Positions 44,146 to 52,708 of a stretch of DNA of 64,000 bases are shown piece after piece. The notes under the pieces are model-generated. The model saw nothing but the letters and a program-made list of their open reading frames with translations, was not told the origin of the DNA and searched no databases. Positions within the stretch are counted from its first letter, which is position 1, and every line of letters begins with the position of its first letter. The position numbers and the translations under genes were made by a program. The DNA is taken from positions 113,566-177,565 of the forward strand of contig DATLUA010000012.1 of the NCBI GenBank assembly GCA_035533295.1, written 5' to 3'. This stretch comes from JAGWJU01 sp035533295 (GTDB lineage Bacteria; Elusimicrobiota; Elusimicrobia; UBA1565; UBA9628).

Positions 44146-45143
44146 GCGATGGCTCCTTGCAGCTCCTCGATGGTGGTGACCGCGGTGCCCAGCTTGGCCA
44201 CCACGATGCCCGCGGCGTAGTTGGCGATTTCAGCCGCGCGCTTGACCGAGGCGCCGCAGGCCAGGGCCAAAGTGAGCGTGGCGACGACCGTGTCGCCGGC
44301 GCCGGTCACGTCGAAAACCTCGCGGGCCTTGGTGGGGATGTGGGAAATCTTGCCGTCTTTCTCGAATAGGCTCATGCCGTCGGCGCTGCGCGTGATGAGC
44401 ACCGACTCGCTCCGCAAGGTCTTTAAGATGGCGCGGCCCAGCTTCTCGATTTCCGCCTCGCCCGCCTTGGGCACCTGGCGCATGCCGAACCACGCCTCGT
44501 GCAGGTTGGGCGTGATGCAGGTCACGCCTCGGTAGCGCTTGAAGTGCTCGATTTTGGGGTCGACCGTGACGGGCACGCCGCGGCGCTTGGCCAGCTTGAT
44601 GGCCGCGGATAAAATCTTGGGGGAAATGACGCCCTTGCCGTAGTCGGACAGGATGACCGCCCGCGCCTCAGAAATGGCCCGGGGCAGCCGCGCCAAAATT
44701 TCCTTTTCCGTCGCCGCGCTCAAGTTCCCGGAGCTCTCCAAATCGTAGCGCACGATCTGCTGGCGCTCGGCCACCACCCGGCATTTCTGCGACGTGACCC
44801 GCTCGGTGTCGGCGACCAGGTTCTGGGTCAGGATGCGGCGGCGGGAGAGCTCGCCGGCCAGGCTCGTGGAGGCGTCGTCCGCGCCGACCACGGCCATTAA
44901 ATCGACCACGGCTCCCAGGGACGCCAAGTTCGCGGAGACGTTCCCGGCGCCGCCCGGCACCGAGGCCTGATCGTTGACCCGCACCACGGGAACGGGGGCT
45001 TCCGGGGAAATGCGGGAGACGCTGCCGCGGATGTAGCGGTCGAGCATGACGTCGCCGACGACGAGGACGCGCCGGTTCTTGAAGTCGGCGGCAAGTTGCC
45101 GCAAGGCTTTGCGCTCGGCCGCGGGAAGGGCCACCGGGCGCAT
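44142..45143 (-). CDS. hldA: D-glycero-beta-D-manno-heptose-7-phosphate kinase (PfkB family)
   Basis: 333 residues, ribokinase fold, matching domain I of E. coli HldE/RfaE; domain II (adenylyltransferase) is absent, so it is a stand-alone kinase. Seen: VVGDVMLDRYIRGSVSRISPEAPVP, PGGAGNVSANLASLG, TRVTSQKCR-type sugar loop (TERVTSQKCRVV), ILSDYGKGV and the catalytic DVTGAGDT. It phosphorylates heptose 7-phosphate at C1 on the way to ADP-heptose. The partner genes are not in the window. An extended -10 promoter lies 77 bp upstream. Confidence 0.92.
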   Translation of the reverse strand: MRPVALPAAERKALRQLAADFKNRRVLVVGDVMLDRYIRGSVSRISPEAPVPVVRVNDQASVPGGAGNVSANLASLGAVVDLMAVVGADDASTSLAGELSRRRILTQNLVADTERVTSQKCRVVAERQQIVRYDLESSGNLSAATEKEILARLPRAISEARAVILSDYGKGVISPKILSAAIKLAKRRGVPVTVDPKIEHFKRYRGVTCITPNLHEAWFGMRQVPKAGEAEIEKLGRAILKTLRSESVLITRSADGMSLFEKDGKISHIPTKAREVFDVTGAGDTVVATLTLALACGASVKRAAEIANYAAGIVVAKLGTAVTTIEELQGAIA

Positions 45144-45219
45144 TACAGTGCGCCCGGCGCCGCGGTAAGGAGGCGGTTCTTAAAAACGTTTTCCGCTTCC
45201 GCAGGCATGTTCATGCGCG

Positions 45220-45228
45220 ATTATAACA
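45220..45228 (-). promoter_or_regulatory. Extended -10 promoter for hldA-kdsB-pyrG-kdsA
   Basis: On the minus strand TGTTATAAT is a perfect extended -10 (TGN plus TATAAT) overlapping the stop of the DUF3108 gene. The leader to the hldA ATG would be about 70 nt. No clear -35 is seen, as is common for extended -10 promoters. Confidence 0.45.
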
Positions 45229-46108
45229 CTTTGAGGGAGGCCTCGACATGCCCGAAGAAGAGCTGGACCCTCATCAAGACGGGGATGCGGCGCGCGTCGT
45301 CGGTGAGCCAAATCTGCAGGTTGCGGCCCTTTTGGATGAAAATCCCGTCGCGGCGGACGGCGGGCTTGACCAAAATGGTGTGGAACGTGCCCGCGGGCGT
45401 CTTAATGACGCGCCGGCCGAGCACGTGGACGACCAGCGGCCAGTTCTGCTTGGTATTGACGTCCAAGATGATGTCCTTGCCGGGAACCAGCGGCTGATTG
45501 CGGATGTAGTAGAGGCTTGAGAGCACGTCCTGCACCGAGACGGGGACCGTCCCGCCGCGCCAGGAAAAGCTGCCATCGCGGTTGACGGTCTTGGCCAGGA
45601 AGCGGTGGTCTTTCTGATTGTAGAGCACCCATTCGTCGCGGTAGAAATGGCCCTCGCGCAGCTTCTTGTAGTAGCCCAGGGAATCGAGCGTCCGCGCGTC
45701 GAGCCAGGCCTCGTTGACGTCGCGCACCTTGTAGAAGGCGTCGGCGAAGTCGTTGGAGTCGGCGTGCGAGACGATGTGGTAGGCCGGCGCGCCGTTGAAG
45801 GAGACCAACTCCGGCACGGAGAGCGTGGCCTCGCCGACCGGGATGCCGGCCCAGGAAATCTCGTAGATCAGGTTTTCCGGGAAGACGCTCAAGGGTTTGT
45901 CGTCCTTGGCCGGAGCGAGAGCGCCGCCGACCAGATGGTGCGGATCGGAAACGGCGGCCGAGGAGATGGCGACCGGAAGCGCCGCGAGGGCCGCTGGGCT
46001 CAAGAGCATTCCGGACAGGACGAACGCCTTGAAAAGCGCAGGATGCGGCTTGCGCATCCCGCGACGCAAGAATCCGCCCTTCACCAATATCTCCAGGGTC
46101 CCGGTCAT
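45221..46108 (-). CDS. DUF3108-family exported protein
   Basis: 295 residues. A hydrophobic segment (about 27-50, LFKAFVLSGMLLSPAALAALPVA) after a basic N terminus acts as a signal peptide. The remaining domain matches DUF3108: LIYEISWAGIPVGEATLSV, HIVSHADSNDFADAFYKVRD, VQDVLSSLYYIRNQPLVPGKD and IWLTDDARRIPVLMRVQLFFGHVEASL. The family is periplasmic and of unknown function, often in envelope loci; a lipocalin-like beta fold is likely. It overlaps the next upstream gene by ATGA (46105-46108). Confidence 0.85.
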   Translation of the reverse strand: MTGTLEILVKGGFLRRGMRKPHPALFKAFVLSGMLLSPAALAALPVAISSAAVSDPHHLVGGALAPAKDDKPLSVFPENLIYEISWAGIPVGEATLSVPELVSFNGAPAYHIVSHADSNDFADAFYKVRDVNEAWLDARTLDSLGYYKKLREGHFYRDEWVLYNQKDHRFLAKTVNRDGSFSWRGGTVPVSVQDVLSSLYYIRNQPLVPGKDIILDVNTKQNWPLVVHVLGRRVIKTPAGTFHTILVKPAVRRDGIFIQKGRNLQIWLTDDARRIPVLMRVQLFFGHVEASLKVL

Positions 46109-47700
46109 CGGGTTCGGTAGACCTCGAAGGCCGGACGGCCCGCGGAATCAGGGAAGATCTTGATGATCTTGAGCGCAACGCCGAGCCGGGCAGCGTGGGC
46201 GCGCAGTTCCATGGCCATTTGCCGCTTTGCGCCATGGTTTTCAACGATGAAACAAGGCTTGTCTTTGCGGCGCAGCCAGCTCTTCCACGGGATGCGGTTG
46301 AGGTCCGCCCAGGGTGAGAAATTGATGAGCCGCGCCCGGTTCTGCGAAAAATATGGGATCGCGTCGGTCAAGGGAAGGAAAAGGGAGATGAGCGGCGTTC
46401 GAGGATGCCGCGCCGCCCAGCGGGAAATTTCGATGAGCAGGGGAGATTCAGAATAATCGCCCGTTCGGTCGAGATTTATGTTTTTGCTCCTGAAGAGATG
46501 AAAATCTCCTGCGAATTGCGCAGCGCAGATGAGCGCCATGATCAAAAGCGCGGCCCGGCGCCAAAGTCCGGCCGGAACATCGTCCAGCCAAGCGAACATC
46601 AGCACGCACAAGACGGGCGCGAGGGACTCGAAATGCTGGGGCATCTGCTCCGTAGGGCTGACGGCCGAAGCCAGCACATAGCCGATCATAACGATCCAAA
46701 GCATGGCCGATGCGCTCCAGAACGTGCGCCGACGCCAAACGCCGCGCGCCGCATGAAGGAAGGATAAAAGCAGCGGCAGGACATAAAGCCAATGCCAGGG
46801 CTCGGCCCTGACAACCTCATCGCCGTCGCAGAGCCGGCCGAGCTGCGAAAGGCTTGTCTTGAGGTTCGTCCAGTAATTGAGGTTGCTGCGCGCGCCGGAA
46901 AGCACGTCGCGCGCCACGGCATGCTGAGCGAAAAACTTGATTGTGAACCAATCGTTGACCGCATTACAAGCGATGGGGAGCAGGAGGACGAGGCCGGCGC
47001 AGGCAATGAGGCCCGCGATGAGACGGACCTTGGCGGCATTGGATTCTGGCAGCAGGGCCAAGGCGCGGCGCCGAGTCAAGGCCATGAAGAGCATTAAGCC
47101 AACGCACAGTCCCGCCACCCAGCTTCTCGAACCGAGGCCGATGAAGAGGGCGGCGCAGGCGGCGCAGGCGTAAAGGCCTTTGCGCGTGCGGACGAACAAG
47201 ACTCCGAAGCACAGGGCCCAGACGGAGGCGGCTATGTCCGGCTCCGTGACGCATAGGCTATGCGACGTGATAATCATCATCGGGCAGACGGCTAGGAGCA
47301 GAGTGGAGAGAAAGGCCGTAGTTCGGTTGCCGCTCACCAGCGAGGCTAAGCGCCAGGTGCCCCATAGGGCGATGAGGAACATGAAGGCTGAATAAAACCG
47401 CAGGGCCGCCAAAGTGCATCCCCCAACGGCGATGAAAGGCGTCAGGCAGTAGATGTTCCAGGGGCCGTGAAGCGCATCCAGCATGGCGGGGATATTCCAG
47501 CCGAGAATCCGTATGTGAGGTTCGCACATCATGTTCGGAATTTGGTGGAGCCAAGCATAGGCGGCCGTGCCGGCAAGTTCTTCGCCAAAGGCGATCCCCA
47601 GATGAGGCCAGACGTAAAGAAAAAGAAGAAGAAATGAGGCCCAACAGAGGAGGATCAAGCCCATATCCAGCCAGGGAAACTCGCGCGCTTCCGGGCTCAT
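46105..47700 (-). CDS. Polytopic GT-C glycosyltransferase-like membrane protein (paralogue of 26182-27876)
   Basis: 531 residues, about ten membrane helices and a soluble C-terminal domain (about 425-531). The first outer loop after helix 1 carries acidic residues (AFGEELAGTAAYAW), and CTLAALRFYSAFMF aligns with CSIAALRGTEAAMG of the protein at 26182-27876. Sugar transfer from a polyprenyl carrier to a periplasmic glycolipid, perhaps lipid A or core, is inferred from fold and the LPS neighbours. It overlaps the DUF3108 gene. Confidence 0.65.
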   Translation of the reverse strand: MSPEAREFPWLDMGLILLCWASFLLLFLYVWPHLGIAFGEELAGTAAYAWLHQIPNMMCEPHIRILGWNIPAMLDALHGPWNIYCLTPFIAVGGCTLAALRFYSAFMFLIALWGTWRLASLVSGNRTTAFLSTLLLAVCPMMIITSHSLCVTEPDIAASVWALCFGVLFVRTRKGLYACAACAALFIGLGSRSWVAGLCVGLMLFMALTRRRALALLPESNAAKVRLIAGLIACAGLVLLLPIACNAVNDWFTIKFFAQHAVARDVLSGARSNLNYWTNLKTSLSQLGRLCDGDEVVRAEPWHWLYVLPLLLSFLHAARGVWRRRTFWSASAMLWIVMIGYVLASAVSPTEQMPQHFESLAPVLCVLMFAWLDDVPAGLWRRAALLIMALICAAQFAGDFHLFRSKNINLDRTGDYSESPLLIEISRWAARHPRTPLISLFLPLTDAIPYFSQNRARLINFSPWADLNRIPWKSWLRRKDKPCFIVENHGAKRQMAMELRAHAARLGVALKIIKIFPDSAGRPAFEVYRTR

Positions 47701-47733
47701 CGTGCTTCCGTCATCGGGTGATTTTAAGACAGG

Positions 47734-48855
47734 CTAGCCAATCGGCGCCAAGCGGGCGAGCTGGCTGACGGCGGCGAGCTTCTCGGTCCAAGCCTGGCGG
47801 CCCTTGACGATGTTCAAGCGGATGGCCAGGGCCAGAAACTGCCCTTGGGTCGCTTCCTGCCAGCCGTCGGGCAGTCGGGTCATGTCCTTGAGCGTGGTCA
47901 CGACCGGGTAGTCGCCGCGCAGGCTTTCCACCGCGCGCACCTCGGAGAGCGTGTAGGGGTGATGGTCCGGGTAGCGCCACTTCTGCGCGATGCGCGCGCC
48001 CAGCCCGACCAGGGTTTCCTCGAACTGCTCCGGATCGGCGATGGCCGAGAGCGCGACCACGTGCTCGCCCTGGATGTGGCTGGGCTTGTATTTCTTCTGA
48101 GTCTTCAGGTCGAGGAAAAAGTCCGCCTCGTGCACCGATTCCACGATGGGCGCCTCGGGGTTTAGCTCCGCGACGCGCTCGCGCAGGGCCTTTAATTCCT
48201 CCTTGTCCGCGCGGTCCACGTGGGTCAGGAGAACGAGGCCCGCGCGCGCGAGTCCCGAAACGGGCTCGCGCAGATTGCCCAAAGGCAGCATCCGCCCCTT
48301 GCGGCCGCGCCCGCCGCCGAAGGGATCCGCGGCGTTGAGGAGAACGATGTCCAAGTCGCGCTTCAACTTCATATGCTGGAAGCCGTCGTCCAGGACCAAG
48401 ACCTTGGAGTGGTAGAAATGCACCGCCTCGGCGCCGGACTTAAAGCGGTTGGCGCAGACCAGAATGGGGATGTTCAATCCCAAGAGCGTGTGGTGCATCA
48501 TCCAGGGCTCGTCGCCGCAGGCGGTCCAGGGCGGCGGGTTGTCGTCCAAGAGCGTCAGCACGTCGTTGACGCGTCCGCGGCGCCCGTAGCCGCGGCTCAG
48601 GATGGAGACCGGGATGCCGCGGTCGGCCAAGGTCTGCGCGGCCAAAAGCACGGTCGGGGTTTTCCCGGCGCCGCCGGCGGTCAAGTTGCCGATGCAGATG
48701 ACCTTGGCGGGAAGGCTCTTGGCGCGCAGCGCGCCCAAGCGGTAGAGCCTGCGCCGCAAAAGAACCACGGCGCCGTAGAGCAAGGATAAAATCCAAAGCC
48801 AAGCGAAGCCCAACTTGTTTTTCTTTATCTTGCGGCGGCGGTGCTCCCAATTCAT
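47734..48855 (-). CDS. lpxK: Tetraacyldisaccharide 4'-kinase
   Basis: 373 residues. It phosphorylates lipid A disaccharide at the 4' position at the inner membrane. An N-terminal membrane helix (about 15-35, FAWLWILSLLYGAVVLL) precedes the P-loop GNLTAGGAGKTPT, then SRGYGRRGR, GDEPWMMHH, VLVLDDGFQHMKLKRDLDIVL and NLREPVSGL. The ATG at 48855 is fixed by the ATGA overlap with the heptosyltransferase stop; the open frame continues upstream but has no homology. Confidence 0.95.
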   Translation of the reverse strand: MNWEHRRRKIKKNKLGFAWLWILSLLYGAVVLLRRRLYRLGALRAKSLPAKVICIGNLTAGGAGKTPTVLLAAQTLADRGIPVSILSRGYGRRGRVNDVLTLLDDNPPPWTACGDEPWMMHHTLLGLNIPILVCANRFKSGAEAVHFYHSKVLVLDDGFQHMKLKRDLDIVLLNAADPFGGGRGRKGRMLPLGNLREPVSGLARAGLVLLTHVDRADKEELKALRERVAELNPEAPIVESVHEADFFLDLKTQKKYKPSHIQGEHVVALSAIADPEQFEETLVGLGARIAQKWRYPDHHPYTLSEVRAVESLRGDYPVVTTLKDMTRLPDGWQEATQGQFLALAIRLNIVKGRQAWTEKLAAVSQLARLAPIG

Positions 48856-49910
48856 CGGGCGGCTCCCTTGGGCTTGGCGGCCAATATCTCCGATAAAAAC
48901 GGATCGATTTGGCGCTCGACCTCGCCCATAGACGCGGCGTCCAGGCAGCGCAGGTCCGGGCAGGCGTGCTTGCGGGCCGAATCGCCGCGGCAGGCGCAGT
49001 CTTTTTGGATGAAGCGGTGGCGCGTGGGGTCGGGCGGCGTCCAGGAGATCGGGCTGTGCGGGCCGAAAATGGTGAACGTCGGGACTCCCGCCGCCGCGGC
49101 GATGTGCTTGACGCCGTTGTCGTTGCCGACGTGGAGGTCCGCGCCGGACAAAAGCGCGGCCAAGTCCATGAGCGAGCGGGTCTCCGGGCCGGGCAAGGGC
49201 GCGCTCTTGGCCGCGGCCAAGACCTTCTGGACTTCCTGGCGCTCGCCCGGGCCCCAGAGGATGACGACCTTGGCGTTGAAGCGCTCCTTGAGCCGGTCGC
49301 AGAGCCCGGCGTAGCGCTCCAAAAACCAGCGGTTGAAATGCCGGCGCGAGACCGGGGAAAGAGTCACCACGGCGTCCTCGGGCGACACGCCGGCCGCCGC
49401 GTAGAACCGGCGCGCGAAATCGAGCGAGTCTTGGGGAATCCTGAGCCGCGGCAGGACGTCCGGGAGGGCTTTGACGCCCAAGGATTCCAGCATCAGCATT
49501 TTTTCCAGGCCGACGTAGGCGGGCTTGGCGGGCTGCTTGAGCTTGCGGTTGTAGGCCCAGCGGTGGAAGACCCGCGCCGAGCCCGCGCGCACGGAGGCGC
49601 CGCTTAGCGCGGTCAAGACCGCGGTGCGCGGCGTGCCCAAAAAATCGACGACCCAATCGTAATGGCGGCGGCGAATCTCCCCAATCATGGCCGCGGGCCG
49701 CATCCGGTCGTAGAAGACGGCTTCGTCCACGTCGGGGTGGCCCTGCAGGATTTGCAGGGCGGGGTTCTCGCACAAAAAATCCACGCGCGCCTGCGGAAAC
49801 GCGGCCTTCAAGGCCCGCGCCGCCGGCGTCGTGAGCAGCGCATCGCCGATGCGGTAGAGCTGGATGACCAGGATTTTGCGGGGAGTCTCCGCGGTCGCGG
49901 CGTTGGTCAG
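48852..49910 (-). CDS. GT9 heptosyltransferase with probable CTG start
   Basis: 352 residues, ADP-heptose:LPS heptosyltransferase family. The N-terminal ILVIQLYRIGDALLTTPAAR is the family start, and the C-terminal domain has GNDNGVKHIAAAAGVPTFTIFG. No ATG, GTG or TTG occurs in frame near this start. CTG at 49910 is preceded by GGGAGG at 8 bp spacing and makes a CTGA overlap with the upstream stop, as its neighbours do with ATGA/GTGA. A Cys-rich insert (CACRGDSARKHACPDLRC) near the C terminus could bind metal. Confidence 0.85.
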   Translation of the reverse strand: MTNAATAETPRKILVIQLYRIGDALLTTPAARALKAAFPQARVDFLCENPALQILQGHPDVDEAVFYDRMRPAAMIGEIRRRHYDWVVDFLGTPRTAVLTALSGASVRAGSARVFHRWAYNRKLKQPAKPAYVGLEKMLMLESLGVKALPDVLPRLRIPQDSLDFARRFYAAAGVSPEDAVVTLSPVSRRHFNRWFLERYAGLCDRLKERFNAKVVILWGPGERQEVQKVLAAAKSAPLPGPETRSLMDLAALLSGADLHVGNDNGVKHIAAAAGVPTFTIFGPHSPISWTPPDPTRHRFIQKDCACRGDSARKHACPDLRCLDAASMGEVERQIDPFLSEILAAKPKGAAR

Positions 49911-50725
49911 AACCTTGCCCTCCCGCGCGTGAGGTTCAGGTGAAAATCTAACATGAAGTCGTCGCCGCGGATAAGCAGCCGCTTTAAAGGCCCCGACTCC
50001 GGCTTCCAAGGCCAGGGCGAGATGCCCTGCTTGATGCCGAAGTCGTAGCGGTAGCCCGCCGCGCGGGCCAGCTCCCGCACCGCCGGGACGTAGGCGCCCG
50101 CGCCGTAGGGGTAGGCGAAGCCGATCATGGGCCGGCCGATTTTTTCCTCCAAGCGCTTTTTGCTCTCGAACATTTCCCAGCGCGCCTCTTCCAAGGGAAT
50201 CTCGGGGAGGACCCGGTGGCGCATGGTGTGCGAGCCGAACTCGATGACGCCCGAGCGCGCCATCTCTTCGATGTTGGGCCAGGAGAGCATGCGGATCCAC
50301 GGCTCGGTGTCCGGGTTGTGCCAGGCGTTGTGGCTCTCCAAGGTCTCGTAGACCAGAAAGATGTTGCCCTTCAAGCCCAGCTCCTTCAAGATGGGGTAGG
50401 CCAGCTCGTGATTGTTGGCGTAGCCGTCGTCGAAGGTGATCAGAACCGGTTTTTCCGGGCAGGGCGCCTTGCCGTCCTCGATGTCCGCCAAATCCTGGAA
50501 ATGGAGAGTGGTGTGCCCGTGCGACTTCAAATAATTCATCTGCCGGCGGAAATCCGCGGCCGTGACCCAGAGCTTCTGCAGTTGGGAGCCTTTGGGATAA
50601 TCGCCGATTTTGTGGTACATCAAGGCGGGGATGCCCTTCTTGATTTTCGGCCGCCACCAGTTCCAGCGGGCGCTGGCTCCCAGCCCCGCCGCGGCTCCCG
50701 CGCCCAGCGCGCTTGCGATGATCAT
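49907..50725 (-). CDS. Polysaccharide deacetylase (NodB/CE4 family)
   Basis: 272 residues. An N-terminal hydrophobic stretch (ASALGAGAAAGLGA) may anchor it. The NodB domain shows the catalytic Asp pair in LITFDDGYANN, the metal histidines in FGSHTMRH, and FAYPYGAG. It removes N-acetyl groups from a hexosamine in a glycan or glycolipid. Its place between WaaE-like GT2 and the heptosyltransferase suggests an LPS core sugar is the substrate, by inference. Confidence 0.88.
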   Translation of the reverse strand: MIIASALGAGAAAGLGASARWNWWRPKIKKGIPALMYHKIGDYPKGSQLQKLWVTAADFRRQMNYLKSHGHTTLHFQDLADIEDGKAPCPEKPVLITFDDGYANNHELAYPILKELGLKGNIFLVYETLESHNAWHNPDTEPWIRMLSWPNIEEMARSGVIEFGSHTMRHRVLPEIPLEEARWEMFESKKRLEEKIGRPMIGFAYPYGAGAYVPAVRELARAAGYRYDFGIKQGISPWPWKPESGPLKRLLIRGDDFMLDFHLNLTRGRARF

Positions 50726-51498
50726 GACGCTTTTTGAGAGTCCTCCAATTCGGCTAGTTTGACATATTTGAGCCAATGGTGGAACGCGGAGAGGCCCGCC
50801 CACACCAAGCCCGCCTGGCCGTCTAAAAAACCCAGCTTCAAGACGGCGCGGAAGAAAAAATCCCAGGGCAAAAGCGCGTGATGCCAGAGGTGGAAGCGCC
50901 CGCCCTTCTCGAAGCGCTTCTTGGCCGCCAAGCCGGTGTAGGAATCCATCTTGGCGAGGTACTCGGAAATGTCCCGGTAGGGCGCGTGGTTCATCGCGCC
51001 GGAAAGCCGGCCGACGGGCCCGTCAAGTTGAATGCCCTCATGGACTTGCCCGCCCGTAAAGCGCCCGGCCGCGCGCTTAAAAAGCCGCAGGTGCCGCTCT
51101 GAGCCCAATCCGCCGAAGCGCAGACGCCGGCCCAGGAAAAAAACGCGGAAGGGAATTTCAAAGCCGGCGCGCTCGCCCGGCGCCGCGATGATGCGCTTGA
51201 TGTCTTGGGCCAGCTCGGGGCTCACGCGCTCGTCGCAGTCGATGGACAAGACCCACTCGCCCGAGGCCAAGTCCAGCGCCGCCTGCTTTTGCCCGGCGTA
51301 GCCGTCGAAGGCGCGCACCAGGACCTTGGCGCCCGCCGCGCGCGCGAGCGCCTCGGTCTTGTCCGCGCTTTTTGCGCCCACGACAACGGCGATCTCGTCG
51401 CAGAGCCCGCGCAGGCTTTCCAGGCAGCCCGGCAAATCGCGCTCCTCGTCCTTGGCGATGATGACGGCGGAGAGCAGCGGGGAATTTTTAGTGATCAT
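50722..51498 (-). CDS. GT2 glycosyltransferase, WaaE/KdtX-like
   Basis: 258 residues, GT-A fold with AVIIAKDEERDLPGCLESL, the metal motif LSIDCDERVSPEL and the conserved GGQVHEGIQLDGPVGRLSG. The HEGI-type motif is characteristic of the WaaE group, which adds glucose to the inner-core heptose. It overlaps the deacetylase gene by 4 bp. A 76-bp gap separates it from the next gene upstream, so it may begin a transcript. Confidence 0.85.
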   Translation of the reverse strand: MITKNSPLLSAVIIAKDEERDLPGCLESLRGLCDEIAVVVGAKSADKTEALARAAGAKVLVRAFDGYAGQKQAALDLASGEWVLSIDCDERVSPELAQDIKRIIAAPGERAGFEIPFRVFFLGRRLRFGGLGSERHLRLFKRAAGRFTGGQVHEGIQLDGPVGRLSGAMNHAPYRDISEYLAKMDSYTGLAAKKRFEKGGRFHLWHHALLPWDFFFRAVLKLGFLDGQAGLVWAGLSAFHHWLKYVKLAELEDSQKAS

Positions 51499-51574
51499 GA
51501 GTGGTTTCGTCCTTGAAGTTCGTTATCGGCGGTTCCTCCCATGCCGTCACCCCTCGCCCGTAGGTGAACCGCTT

Positions 51575-52708
51575 TTATCCATAAATGGCCTCGTAGATTT
51601 TTTCGGTGCGCTCGGCCTGGGCGGCCAAGCCGAACTCGGGCAGGCGGCGCCGGGCCGCGGCGGCCAAATCCTTGCGCAGGTCCTCGTCCTTCATGAGCCG
51701 CAGGATATTTTTCGCCAACGCCTCCGGGTCGCGCGGCGGGCACAAGAGCCCCGTCTCGCCGTCCTTGACGATTTCCGGGATGCCGCCGGCCGAAGTCGCG
51801 GCGACGGGCAGCCCGCAGGCCGCGGCCTCAAGCAGCACGCTGCCCATGCCCTCGCCCCACGACGAGAGCGCGAAGGCGTCCATGGCCTTTAGAAATTTGG
51901 CGGCGTCGGGGACTTGGCCCAGGAGCAGCACCTGGCCGGCCAAGCCCATGCGCCGGACTTGATCCCACAGGTGGACCTCCAGCGGCCCCTCGCCGCCGAT
52001 GATAAAGCGCGCGTCCGGGCGCTCGGCCAATACCAGGAACGCGGCCGCGATGAGCGTGTCGTGGTCCTTGTGCGGCACCAGGGCGGCCAAGTTGCCGATC
52101 CAAAAAGTTTCCGCATCGAGTTTGTACTCCTCGGCCAAGGCCGCGCGCAGGGATTTTTTTTCGGGAAACGTGGGCGGCGCGAAGCGCCCGGCCGGAGCGC
52201 GCGCCCAGCGGGCTTCCTCGTCCGTGGCCAGGACCGAATCGGGCACGACCGCGATTTTCTCCGGCTTTAAGCCGCCTTTGATCAGGATGTCCTTGATGGC
52301 GGCAGACACCGCGATGACGCGCGCGGCCCGGTCGTATTTGAGCGCGCGGCTTAAAGGAGACTTCACGGGAAAATCCACGCGGCGGTGCAGCACGGCCGGC
52401 GGCCCGCCCCAAGCCTGCGCCAGCACGGCGAAGGACGCGGCGTGGGCCGTGTGCGCGTGCAAAATGGGGCGCTCGGAACCGGCCGCGGCGCGGCGCAGGG
52501 CCAAAGCGGGCAAGGGGTCGAACTCGAAGGCGAAGTCAAGCTCCAAAGTTTCCAGACCGAGGCTCTCGGCCTCGCGCGCCAAGGCCGAGCGCTTCTGGGC
52601 CGCGACCACGTTGCGGTGCCCGCGCTCGCGCAAGGCGCAGGCGAGGTAAAGGAGTTGCCGTTCGCCGCCGCGCAGGCCGGGCTCGCCGTCAATGTGGAAG
52701 ATGTCCAA
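51575..52708 (-). CDS. GT4 glycosyltransferase (first)
   Basis: 377 residues, GT-B fold. N-terminal domain starts DIFHIDGEPGLRGGERQLLYLA, and the C-terminal donor site has FALSSWGEGMGSVLLEAAACGLPVAATSAGGIPE, the E-x7-E pattern of retaining GT4 enzymes. The start is TTG 52708 with GAGG upstream, overlapping the next gene by 20 bp. It adds a sugar to the LPS core or another surface glycan; the donor is unknown. Confidence 0.88.
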   Translation of the reverse strand: MDIFHIDGEPGLRGGERQLLYLACALRERGHRNVVAAQKRSALAREAESLGLETLELDFAFEFDPLPALALRRAAAGSERPILHAHTAHAASFAVLAQAWGGPPAVLHRRVDFPVKSPLSRALKYDRAARVIAVSAAIKDILIKGGLKPEKIAVVPDSVLATDEEARWARAPAGRFAPPTFPEKKSLRAALAEEYKLDAETFWIGNLAALVPHKDHDTLIAAAFLVLAERPDARFIIGGEGPLEVHLWDQVRRMGLAGQVLLLGQVPDAAKFLKAMDAFALSSWGEGMGSVLLEAAACGLPVAATSAGGIPEIVKDGETGLLCPPRDPEALAKNILRLMKDEDLRKDLAAAARRRLPEFGLAAQAERTEKIYEAIYG

